Positions 1-6,709 of a stretch of 8,477 nt of DNA are shown here, one piece after another. The notes beneath the pieces are model-generated. The model saw nothing but the letters and a program-made list of their open reading frames with translations, did no database searches and had not been told where the DNA came from. Numbering within the stretch: position 1 is the stretch's first letter; every line of letters begins with the position of its first letter. The translations under genes were made by a program, and so were the position numbers. The stretch is from Pseudomonadales bacterium. GTDB taxonomy: Bacteria; Pseudomonadota; Gammaproteobacteria; Pseudomonadales; UBA7239. The stretch is taken from positions 1 to 8,477 of the forward strand of contig JAGRJA010000235.1 in the NCBI GenBank assembly GCA_020443005.1. The letters are read 5' to 3'.

Positions 1-346
1 ATTGAATATCGAAATCGCGTTGCTTCACCTGGAAACGATGTTCTACAACTTCACCATTGGCGGAAATTTCCTTTAATGCCACCTCTGGCGGCGCATAGCG
101 CCCCAGACCGATCACAAACAAGCCGTCGTCTCCGATCAGGACTTCCTCCTGTTGATAGACAAGTGTTGCTCCAGGCTCAACATGACCAACGACAAGACCA
201 CCCTGCTGCCAATCGGCATGCTGGTACTGCAAGCTCATAACGGGCTGGCAAAGACAAAGCAAAAAAAAGCAGGCGAAGCTTCTCGTCAACTGAAGCAGTC
301 GGCGAAGCTTTTGTAGCAGGGTTTGCAAGACAGCAGCAATTGTCAT
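1..346 (-). CDS. Secreted M23-family metallopeptidase, N-terminal part (3' end outside window)
   Basis: Only the first 115 codons are in the window. The ATG at 346 is chosen because it overlaps the mobA stop (ATGA) and has a strong AAGGAG ribosome site 8 bases upstream. The protein opens with a long basic, then hydrophobic stretch (residues 1–38, hydrophobic core about 24–33), read as a Sec signal peptide or anchor. Residues 46–60 (WQQGGLVVGHVEPGA) and 74–83 (DGLFVIGLGR), followed by RDFDIQ at 110–115, match the N-terminal beta domain I know from gammaproteobacterial M23 (LytM/lysostaphin-like) peptidases, which cleave peptidoglycan cross-bridges or activate amidases. The zinc ligands (HxxxD and HxH) would lie beyond the edge, so activity cannot be judged. 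Three cysteines (26, 31, 33) lie in the signal region, but I see no proper lipobox. It is the last visible gene of the ADH–mobA run. Confidence 0.72.
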   Translation of the reverse strand, partial: MTIAAVLQTLLQKLRRLLQLTRSFACFFLLCLCQPVMSLQYQHADWQQGGLVVGHVEPGATLVYQQEEVLIGDDGLFVIGLGRYAPPEVALKEISANGEVVEHRFQVKQRDFDIQ

Positions 347-951
347 GAAGCATTCTCCTTTCTCTTCAACCACTGATGATAATCATCCAGTGTATTGATA
401 TTCCGGCAAATAAAGTCATTGCTGCTTACATCATAACGACTGTGGTTCTGTGCTTCCATCCAGTCCAGCACCTTTCTTCCACCGCCATCCAGAAAATGCC
501 TCAACGAATCGGCCAGGTGTATACGAAGCACTGCAAACAAGGGGTGGTCACGCCCGTTTTCTTGACAGAACACCAGGTCATTCTTTCGCATCTTGAGTTG
601 GCCCAACAAACCTGCTGCCAAATCAACCGGTACATACGGTGTATCACAGGGACAGATAAGCACAAATTCACTTGTTGCACTTTCCAGAGCAGCCAGAATG
701 CCCGAGAGCGGCCCGGCATTCTGCAAAGAATCACGAACAAGGGGCGCTCCAAGCCCGGCATACAGACCAGGCTGCGGTTCTCCAACAATCAATACCCGAG
801 AAGCTACACCGGCAAGCCCATCTATCAGGTTTTCGATAAAACTCGGCTGATCAGGCCCGTACCCATGACGCAACAAAGCCTTGTGCTGCCCCATGCGGGT
901 ACTTTTACCGCCAGCAAGAATGGCCGCTGTCAAGTCAGGCGCAACAGCCAT
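343..951 (-). CDS. mobA: Molybdenum cofactor guanylyltransferase MobA
   Basis: MobA transfers GMP from GTP to molybdopterin-Mo in the cytoplasm, giving the MGD cofactor used by DMSO-reductase-family enzymes such as nitrate reductases and formate dehydrogenases. The 202 residues are close to the usual MobA length (about 190–200). The nucleotide-binding signature LAGGKSTRMGQHKALL is at residues 12–27, with a GPLSGI loop at 80–85. The metal-binding Asp sits in CPCDTPYVP at 100–108 (Asp103), and a C-terminal FICRNINTLDDY segment is typical of the family. The ATG at 951 lies 8 bases after the dehydrogenase stop and has no visible Shine-Dalgarno, so translation probably depends on coupling to the gene upstream. 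Its TGA overlaps the next ATG. No mobB or molybdoenzyme gene is in the window. A related NTP-transferase such as MocA is possible but fits less well, given the length and the NINTLDDY end. Confidence 0.93.
   Translation of the reverse strand: MAVAPDLTAAILAGGKSTRMGQHKALLRHGYGPDQPSFIENLIDGLAGVASRVLIVGEPQPGLYAGLGAPLVRDSLQNAGPLSGILAALESATSEFVLICPCDTPYVPVDLAAGLLGQLKMRKNDLVFCQENGRDHPLFAVLRIHLADSLRHFLDGGGRKVLDWMEAQNHSRYDVSSNDFICRNINTLDDYHQWLKRKENAS
355..360 (-). promoter_or_regulatory. Strong ribosome binding site of the M23 gene, inside mobA
   Basis: The minus strand reads AAGGAG here, 8 bases before the ATG at 346. It lies within the last codons of mobA. With the ATGA stop/start overlap it supports that start and suggests the M23 gene can recruit ribosomes itself as well as by coupling. 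Confidence 0.7.
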
Positions 952-959
952 AGAAAGTG

Positions 960-3140
960 TTACAACACTGCATCCATGAGATCGCCAAGCTTTTCATAGA
1001 ACCATATTTTCAGGGAGCGGCTCCATTCAGAAGGCGGATTTTTCTCTTCATCAATTACATCATTTGCCTGATCGATTATGTAGGCATGAATCGCATCAGC
1101 ATCTTCTTCTGTCAATTGATCAGCAAAACCAACCATGCCCAGCCCTTTCAGCGCCCCACCCAAAACGATGGCCTTGAAACCGTCGTGACGGCTTTGATGC
1201 ATGAAACGCAAATCGGGCACAGTGTCGTTACTCACGGCAGCCAAACCGTGACAACCAACACAATAGGTGTGATAAAGCTGGTTGCCATGGGCCAGAACCT
1301 CTTCACTGGCGTTGGTACGAGGTGGAGGGTCATTTCTCAATGCCGGCGTCGGCAGAGGAGGAAGGCTGGCCTGCCCATTCAATTTGAATGCCAGAATCCG
1401 GCTACGCTTCGGCCCCGGCGGTGGCTTGAGGCCGGCAGCCAGGCCGAAAGCACCACCCCAACCAGCCTGAACGGCTATGTATTGCTCACCATCAACCATG
1501 TAGGTTACAGGTGGTGCAATTACGCCTGTCTGTGTTGGAAACTCCCACAACTTTTTGCCATCGGTAGCCCGGTAGGCAACAAATCGTTGATCGGCAGTCC
1601 CCTGAAAGACAAGATTGCCCGCCGTGCTCATCACGCCACCGTTCCAGGTCAGCGGATGTTGCACACGCCAGATTTCCTGTTGTTTCTGCGGATCCCACGC
1701 AAGCAGTGAGCCACTGGTCATCTTTTTAGCCATAACCTGCTGGAACAAATCGTCACCTGGCGGCTCTTTCATGGTTTTCATCGCGAGATTCCAGCGACCT
1801 TCAACACGCTTGTAGTCAGGGTTAGGGTCATATTCCACTACCGCACGAATCGCAGGAATATAAACCAGCCCTGTTTCCGGGCTATAGGACATCGGATGCC
1901 AATTGTGGGCCCCCATTGATGACGGACGAATCAATTGCGGGCCTTTTGAATAATCCTTGTCGGGGTTTTCAATGGGGCGTCCATTTTCATCATAACCCAG
2001 TGCCCAACTGACCTCAGCATAGGGAACGGCAGAGAGAAATTCGCCTGTTTCACGGTCAATCAAAAAGAAAAAGCCATTTTTCGGGGCGTGCATCAGCACC
2101 TTGCGCAACTGGTTTTCCCAATAGATATCAGCAATGATGATGTGCTGGGTTGCCGTGTAATCCCAGCCATCGTTGGGCACCTCCTGATAATGCCAGACAT
2201 AGTCACCAGTATCAGGGTTCAGGGCGACAATTGAAGAAAGAAACAGGTTATCCAGCCCTTCGGGATTACGAAGCAGGCGATTCCAGGGGGAAGCATTGCC
2301 AGTGCCAATATACAAAAGGTTGAGCTCAGGGTCATAGGCCATGGAATCCCATACAGTGCCACCGCCACCCTCTTTCCACCACTCGCCGCTCCAGGTCTTG
2401 GCTGCCATCTCCATCTGGGGGTTTTCAAAGCCTTCGGCCGGGTTTCCCGGCACCACCCAAAAACGCCAGGCCTGTTCACCCGAGTTGGCATCGTAGGCTG
2501 TCACATAGCCGCGAACACCGTATTCCGCGCCACCGTTACCGATAATCACTTTGCCTTTGACAACGCGTGGTGCGCCAGTAATCGTATAGGGCTTGCTCTG
2601 ATCAATCGTGAGCGAACGCCACAACTCCTTTCCGTTTCCGGCATCGACCGCTACCAGATAGCCATCGAGGGTCCCCACATAAACCTTGCCTTCCCAAACA
2701 GCCACGCCACGGTTCACAACATCACAGCAGGCATAAACAGCCCAGGACTTATCCACTTTCGGGTCAAACGACCAAATCAGTTCGCCGGTTTTTGCGTCGT
2801 TGGCATAAACCACACTCCAGTTACCGGTGGAATACATAACCCCGTCGATCACGATCGGTGTCGACTCAAGACCACGGTTGTGATCCGTATCGAAACTCCA
2901 GGCCAAACCCAATTGCCCAATATTTTCGGTGTTGATTTTGTCCAGAGGGCTGAATCGCTGTTCATTATAGGTTCTGCCATGAAGGAGCCAGTTTCCGACT
3001 TCCTCATCGGCTTTCGACAAGCGCTCATGATCGACTTTGGCCGCCCGGCGCATTTGTTCTGCCGAAGGCGCCGGCAAAACTGTTGCCGGCAATAATGTCA
3101 ATGCCAGAAACCCGGCGATCAAGGATGCTGATCTTTTCAT
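960..3140 (-). CDS. PQQ-dependent quinohemoprotein alcohol dehydrogenase (methanol/ethanol family, type II)
   Basis: This is a periplasmic enzyme that oxidises primary or secondary alcohols to aldehydes or ketones with bound PQQ, passing electrons through its own haem c to an external acceptor. The 726 residues begin with a Sec signal peptide (about 1–25, hydrophobic core 7–22). An eight-bladed PQQ propeller follows: ESTPIV with Glu92, the vicinal disulfide pair Cys138-Cys139 and Arg144 in ACCDVVNRG, GGAEYGVRG with Glu206, GTGNASPW with Asn282, catalytic Asp327 in GWDYTATQ, and Lys354. Glu206, Asn282 and Asp327 are the expected metal ligands. A C-terminal cytochrome c domain carries CVGCH (Cys627, Cys630, His631) with Met669 as the likely sixth ligand. 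Residue 329, two after the catalytic Asp, is Thr rather than the Asp of lanthanide-dependent XoxF/ExaF enzymes, so Ca2+ is expected. About 35 residues follow the haem domain's last helix. The start at 3140 has AAGGGG 5 bases upstream. Substrate cannot be read from sequence. It leads the run into mobA and the M23 gene. Confidence 0.93.
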   Translation of the reverse strand: MKRSASLIAGFLALTLLPATVLPAPSAEQMRRAAKVDHERLSKADEEVGNWLLHGRTYNEQRFSPLDKINTENIGQLGLAWSFDTDHNRGLESTPIVIDGVMYSTGNWSVVYANDAKTGELIWSFDPKVDKSWAVYACCDVVNRGVAVWEGKVYVGTLDGYLVAVDAGNGKELWRSLTIDQSKPYTITGAPRVVKGKVIIGNGGAEYGVRGYVTAYDANSGEQAWRFWVVPGNPAEGFENPQMEMAAKTWSGEWWKEGGGGTVWDSMAYDPELNLLYIGTGNASPWNRLLRNPEGLDNLFLSSIVALNPDTGDYVWHYQEVPNDGWDYTATQHIIIADIYWENQLRKVLMHAPKNGFFFLIDRETGEFLSAVPYAEVSWALGYDENGRPIENPDKDYSKGPQLIRPSSMGAHNWHPMSYSPETGLVYIPAIRAVVEYDPNPDYKRVEGRWNLAMKTMKEPPGDDLFQQVMAKKMTSGSLLAWDPQKQQEIWRVQHPLTWNGGVMSTAGNLVFQGTADQRFVAYRATDGKKLWEFPTQTGVIAPPVTYMVDGEQYIAVQAGWGGAFGLAAGLKPPPGPKRSRILAFKLNGQASLPPLPTPALRNDPPPRTNASEEVLAHGNQLYHTYCVGCHGLAAVSNDTVPDLRFMHQSRHDGFKAIVLGGALKGLGMVGFADQLTEEDADAIHAYIIDQANDVIDEEKNPPSEWSRSLKIWFYEKLGDLMDAVL

Positions 3141-3145
3141 AATAA

Positions 3146-3151
3146 CCCCTT
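3146..3151 (-). promoter_or_regulatory. Ribosome binding site of the PQQ dehydrogenase
   Basis: The minus strand reads AAGGGG with a 5-base gap to the ATG at 3140, which fixes the start just ahead of a good signal peptide. Confidence 0.6.
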
Positions 3152-3240
3152 AGCTGTTTTGAATCGGAAATTCGAGGACCCGACGAATACGGGACACCCA
3201 TTCTCCAATCATCTGTTTTTCGCTTTCAACCCGGCAAACT

Positions 3241-3270
3241 TTGTCGCTGAATCATCAAACTGTGCATAAT
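3241..3270 (+). promoter_or_regulatory. Candidate sigma70 promoter for trmL
   Basis: TTGTCG (3241–3246, 4/6 to consensus) and CATAAT (3265–3270, 5/6) are separated by 18 bases. They predict a transcript start near 3277 and a leader of about 40 bases before the trmL ATG. No Shine-Dalgarno is visible close to that ATG; the nearest purine run (AGGG) ends about 17 bases upstream. Confidence 0.4.
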
Positions 3271-3295
3271 AGCCGTACTCATGGCAACAGCCCAA
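3266..3295 (-). promoter_or_regulatory. Weak candidate promoter for the ADH–mobA–M23 run
   Basis: On the minus strand TTGGGC (3295–3290, 3/6) and TATTAT (3271–3266, 5/6) are 18 bases apart. The -10 lies almost exactly on the -10 of the opposing trmL promoter. The -35 is poor, so this would need an activator or be wrong. If real, it gives a leader of roughly 120 bases before the dehydrogenase. PQQ dehydrogenases are often controlled by two-component systems, but I see no recognisable operator. Confidence 0.2.
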
Positions 3296-3317
3296 TAGGG
3301 ATAGTTCGAAACCCGTT

Positions 3318-3782
3318 ATGAAAATTGTTCTCTTTGAGCCTGAAATACCCCCGAACACAGGCAATATCATTCGCCTTTGCGCCAATACAGGGTTTGAATT
3401 GCACCTGATAGAACCACTGGCTTTTTCACTTGATGAAAAAAGCGTCCGACGCGCGGGCCTTGACTATCATCACATGAGCCGTGTTTTCACACACAAGAAC
3501 TGGCAAAACTTTTTAACATCCCTTGAAAACCCTTACCGTCTGCTGGCCATCAGCACCAAAGGTCGTACCCGCTATACCGAGGCAAGTTTTCGTGATTCAG
3601 ACATACTGGTTTTTGGCCCTGAAACCCGGGGTCTTCCTGCTTCACTGCTTGAGAGCTTGCCGGAAAACCAGAGATTACGCATTCCGATGCTGGCCAACAG
3701 CCGGAGCATCAATCTCTCCAATGCGGTAGCAATTGTCTGTTTCGAAGCACTCAGACAGCAAGATTTTCCCCAGTGTGTGTAA
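3318..3782 (+). CDS. trmL: tRNA (cytidine/uridine-34-2'-O)-methyltransferase TrmL (SPOUT family)
   Basis: TrmL uses S-adenosylmethionine to methylate the 2'-O of the wobble nucleotide 34 in the two tRNA-Leu species with CAA and UAA-type anticodons. It is cytoplasmic and acts as a dimer. The 154 residues match the family's minimal single-domain size (E. coli about 157). The three SpoU motifs are all present: PPNTGNIIRLCANTG at 11–25 with the conserved Asn and Arg19, the knot loop VFGPETRGLP at about 98–107, and IPMLANSRSINLSNAV at 122–137, which forms the trefoil-knot cofactor site. The ATG at 3318 opens directly into the MKIVLFEPEIPPNTGN start that the family shows, so the start is secure even without a clear ribosome site. 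It appears monocistronic, divergent from the dehydrogenase and convergent with the M16 protease gene 38 bases downstream. Confidence 0.95.
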   Translation: MKIVLFEPEIPPNTGNIIRLCANTGFELHLIEPLAFSLDEKSVRRAGLDYHHMSRVFTHKNWQNFLTSLENPYRLLAISTKGRTRYTEASFRDSDILVFGPETRGLPASLLESLPENQRLRIPMLANSRSINLSNAVAIVCFEALRQQDFPQCV

Positions 3783-3820
3783 TCCAGGAAAACCCTCTGC
3801 TCCTGATCAGCACATTCTCA

Positions 3821-6694
3821 TCAGGGCAAAGGATAGGCCATATGGTTTTGTTTGAAAGCAGACAGGTCATCAATCAGCCTGAAAGGGCGCTGTCCGCTCA
3901 CTTCCGCTGCGCTGACAGGTGTTGACAATAGCAGCTTACGAGAGGCTTTTCCGCTAATCACTGTTTTGTAGAATTTCACAAGCGCCTGCTTGTCAACATC
4001 AGCCAGCGCATCCAGTAACAGTGCCTGATGATCAAAGCCCAGATAATCCAGCGAAATACTCTGCCAGTGTCTGGCGCCTTGCTCAAAAAGGTTCTTGGGC
4101 TCTTCTGCAAGCGCCGCTTGCAGCGCCGATTTATGTCGGAGGAAGTCTTCATCAGGCATTGATGAGAGTACAGTGGCAAAACCTGTCAGATAATCAGTGA
4201 TCCTTGCATCAAGCTCAACAACGCCTACGGTCGGCGATTGAACCAGAAAGGCAGCGGCGGGAACCCTTGAAACCGGATAATAATTGGCAAAAACAATGTA
4301 ACCAAGCTGTTGTCGGGTTCTCAACTCATGATAAAAAGGCGCATTGATGACCTGAACCAGAAGTTGCATCATCACCTGACTCTTTTCACTATCATCGGCC
4401 GCCTGAACATACATCAGCAAGGCGGGATCCGGGTGCAAGGCTTCTATTGGATAGAGAGGTGGCGGATTTTGTGCGGGCAGCGAAACCACACCGGACTCGG
4501 GCCGGATGTGAGGCTGCTGGTGCAACCCAAGATTATGTTCGATAACGACGGATAACTTCAGGGCATCTGTTTCAGTAAAGTTACCGTAGATAAATGTATC
4601 AATGGTGAGACTCTTCAACCAGTTAAGTGTAAACCCCTGCAATTCTTGCAAACTCAGCTTTTCAACCTCGGCCAGTTGCTCTTCGTCTGTCCATGCTGAT
4701 TTGATAAAAATATCAGGCACAGCATGCAACAACTGAATATAGGGCGACTTTTTACGCCCGTTTTTAAGTTCATCCACCCACTCCCGACGCAGATTGGCAA
4801 ACCGTTCGGCATCGAATGCCGGCTTTACAAGTACATCAATTGCACGATTCAAGAGCAGGCTTTGCTTGTCACTGTAACCCGAAATGGAAAACTCGACACC
4901 GCGGGTTCGGCGCCGGATCGACAAGTCCATGCCAGCGAGACTGGCTGAATAAATCTGCTCGTTAAGCTGATCGCGCATCATGCGCACAAACATTTCTGTC
5001 AATACGGCGTTCTTGACGGAGCGGGAGGTTAATTCACTGATCGCATACAGATTGATTCCACCTTTGGGAACCCTGAATTTTTCATCCTGCAAAAACCATA
5101 GCCGGTGATTTTCCTCTGCCTTTATCAAGCGCGGCTGCCCGCGATTGCCTCGAAAACGGTCTGTATACGACTTTATCTTGAGTTGCTTGGCAATATATTC
5201 GTTCGGGTTTGGCGGGAACAGTGCGCTATCAATTTTCACAACCTTCCATGCGTTAATTTTCTGCTCCGGAATTTCTTCAAGACGATATTCTGTTTCATAA
5301 AACGCTGACACCCGATCCGTTCTGACCTCCGGGGCATTGAGTTCCAGCAACATATTTTCCGGCACCAGATATTTTATGTAATTTCGTATCATGCGATCGA
5401 CAAACTTGTCCATGCGGTAACTTCCGCGGATGATGTCATTCGGCGAGTAATAATGCATATTGTTTGCCAATGCAGAGACGAAGTTAATAGCCTCTGTTTT
5501 TTCCTGATATCGAAATTCCAGATTCCTCACCACACTGATCTCGTTGTATCGCCACCTGTCCATGCCAGAGCGTTTCAGCTTCTCGATAGCCTGAAAAACC
5601 AGGCCCACCACATCGTCACTGTGTCGGTAACCTTCATCCGTCAATTTTACTGAAATCGCAAAAGCGGCAGATTCCCGGTTGGAAACGCTGGGCCCTGCAC
5701 TGAGCCCTTCAGCCCAGCCCTTGCTTTTCAGTAGTGACAAAAGACTGCCTTCACCCTCATGCCCCAGCATATAGGCGATATAATCAACGGGCTTGTTCCT
5801 GTAGAGCAACTCAAAATCGGGAACGGGAAAAGTGAGGCGCAGCAACCTCTGATCCTGCAATGGTTTGATGTAGAGCTTTTCAGGCAAGAAGTTTTCGGGA
5901 AACAGGGGTAGTGCTTCCCGCTTGAGCGAAACCCGCCGGTTTTGTATCGGAGAAAACTTGTCTCTTGCCAGTGTTTCCAACTCATCCAGAGATCGATTGC
6001 CCAGCACGACCAGACGCATCACATTGGCCGAATAATAGCTTTCAAAAAATTCCAGCAGTGCTTCTCTCAACGCCTGATCGCCGGTATCCTGAAGCGTGTC
6101 CAGATTCCCGACAGTGAAACGGGCGATTTTGTTTTTCGGGTTATAAATTTCACGATAAACATCCTGACTGCGCCGTGATTCATCTTTTACTCTCGCCATG
6201 AATTCGGAATGCACGGCATTGCGCTCCCTGCTGACAAACTCCTCGTTAAACAATGGAGCGATAAAAAACTGTGAAAAACGGTCAAGTGCCGGTTCAAGAA
6301 AACCGGACTGTATATCGAAAAAATAATTGGTGTGCTCGAGACTGGTAAAGGCATTATGAGAGCCACCGTGACGGGTGATGTAAGCCTGATATTCACCGGC
6401 GTCGGGATACTTGCCTGTCCCGAGAAACAACATGTGTTCGAGGAAATGTGCCATCCCCGGCCTGTCTGCAGGATCATCACCACTTCCGATGTTGATATCC
6501 AGGGCAACCGCTTCCTTCTCGGCCTCCGGGTCAGAAATCAAGAGCACCTGCATACGGTTTTCAAGAATCGTATAACGGTACTCACGCAAATCGTTCGGGC
6601 TTTTTTCAACCTCGACTGCGGCATGAACAGCAACCAGAAACAGGCTTGAAAAAAGAAAGAGCAAAAAACGAAAATGACTGCGCGATAAAATCAT
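3821..6694 (-). CDS. Periplasmic M16 (insulinase/pitrilysin-type) zinc metallopeptidase
   Basis: This is a large secreted zinc peptidase that degrades short polypeptides inside a closed chamber, as pitrilysin (protease III) does in the periplasm. Numbering from the ATG at 6694 gives 957 residues, close to E. coli pitrilysin (about 962). A signal peptide spans roughly 1–25 (FRFLLFLFSSLFLVAVHA). The inverted zinc motif HFLEH is at 83–87 and the third ligand is Glu164 in ERNAVHSE, 77 residues after the second His, as in pitrilysin and insulin-degrading enzyme. The C-terminal half carries the RTRQQLGYIV element (792–801) used in substrate binding, so all four M16 units seem present. A TTG nine bases further upstream is also open, but it abuts the AGCAGG ribosome site. 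The ATG has that site at 9 bases and is preferred. It is the third gene after the TusA-like and PerM-like genes, 15 bases from the latter. Orthology to ptrA itself is not established. Confidence 0.92.
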   Translation of the reverse strand: MILSRSHFRFLLFLFSSLFLVAVHAAVEVEKSPNDLREYRYTILENRMQVLLISDPEAEKEAVALDINIGSGDDPADRPGMAHFLEHMLFLGTGKYPDAGEYQAYITRHGGSHNAFTSLEHTNYFFDIQSGFLEPALDRFSQFFIAPLFNEEFVSRERNAVHSEFMARVKDESRRSQDVYREIYNPKNKIARFTVGNLDTLQDTGDQALREALLEFFESYYSANVMRLVVLGNRSLDELETLARDKFSPIQNRRVSLKREALPLFPENFLPEKLYIKPLQDQRLLRLTFPVPDFELLYRNKPVDYIAYMLGHEGEGSLLSLLKSKGWAEGLSAGPSVSNRESAAFAISVKLTDEGYRHSDDVVGLVFQAIEKLKRSGMDRWRYNEISVVRNLEFRYQEKTEAINFVSALANNMHYYSPNDIIRGSYRMDKFVDRMIRNYIKYLVPENMLLELNAPEVRTDRVSAFYETEYRLEEIPEQKINAWKVVKIDSALFPPNPNEYIAKQLKIKSYTDRFRGNRGQPRLIKAEENHRLWFLQDEKFRVPKGGINLYAISELTSRSVKNAVLTEMFVRMMRDQLNEQIYSASLAGMDLSIRRRTRGVEFSISGYSDKQSLLLNRAIDVLVKPAFDAERFANLRREWVDELKNGRKKSPYIQLLHAVPDIFIKSAWTDEEQLAEVEKLSLQELQGFTLNWLKSLTIDTFIYGNFTETDALKLSVVIEHNLGLHQQPHIRPESGVVSLPAQNPPPLYPIEALHPDPALLMYVQAADDSEKSQVMMQLLVQVINAPFYHELRTRQQLGYIVFANYYPVSRVPAAAFLVQSPTVGVVELDARITDYLTGFATVLSSMPDEDFLRHKSALQAALAEEPKNLFEQGARHWQSISLDYLGFDHQALLLDALADVDKQALVKFYKTVISGKASRKLLLSTPVSAAEVSGQRPFRLIDDLSAFKQNHMAYPLP

Positions 6695-6703
6695 GAATAC
6701 CAA

Positions 6704-6709
6704 CCTGCT
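6704..6709 (-). promoter_or_regulatory. Ribosome binding site deciding the M16 protease start
   Basis: The minus strand reads AGCAGG, directly followed by TTG (6703) and then, after 9 bases, by ATG (6694). A ribosome needs several bases of spacing, so this site selects the ATG and not the longer TTG frame. Confidence 0.5.

Noticed and set aside
1..346. Lipoprotein signal in the M23 protein (Cys26, Cys31, Cys33)
   Set aside because: The residues before each Cys do not fit the L-[AS]-[GA]-C lipobox, so an ordinary signal peptide or membrane anchor is more likely.
376..999. 207-residue open frame on the plus strand
   Set aside because: It is antisense to mobA, whose motifs are unmistakable. 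The translated product has no recognisable family features.
957..1709. 250-residue open frame on the plus strand
   Set aside because: It lies wholly antisense to the well-supported dehydrogenase, including its haem domain. The product is Cys/Arg-rich without any domain, and no ribosome site or promoter precedes it.
3170..3188. Inverted repeat ATTCG/CGAAT upstream of the dehydrogenase
   Set aside because: Five-base arms with a 9-base gap are common by chance, and I know no regulator with this site.
3241..3317. Possible sigma54 promoter for the dehydrogenase, as seen for some alcohol-oxidation genes
   Set aside because: No GG-N10-GC pair with the right spacing is present on the minus strand of this gap.
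3801..3826. Hairpin (T)CCTGAT / ATCAGG(G) with a 12-base loop between trmL and the M16 gene
   Set aside because: It sits where a two-way terminator would be expected, but the stem is only 6–7 pairs, the loop is long, and neither strand has a T-run after it. It also overlaps the M16 stop codon. It is too weak to call.
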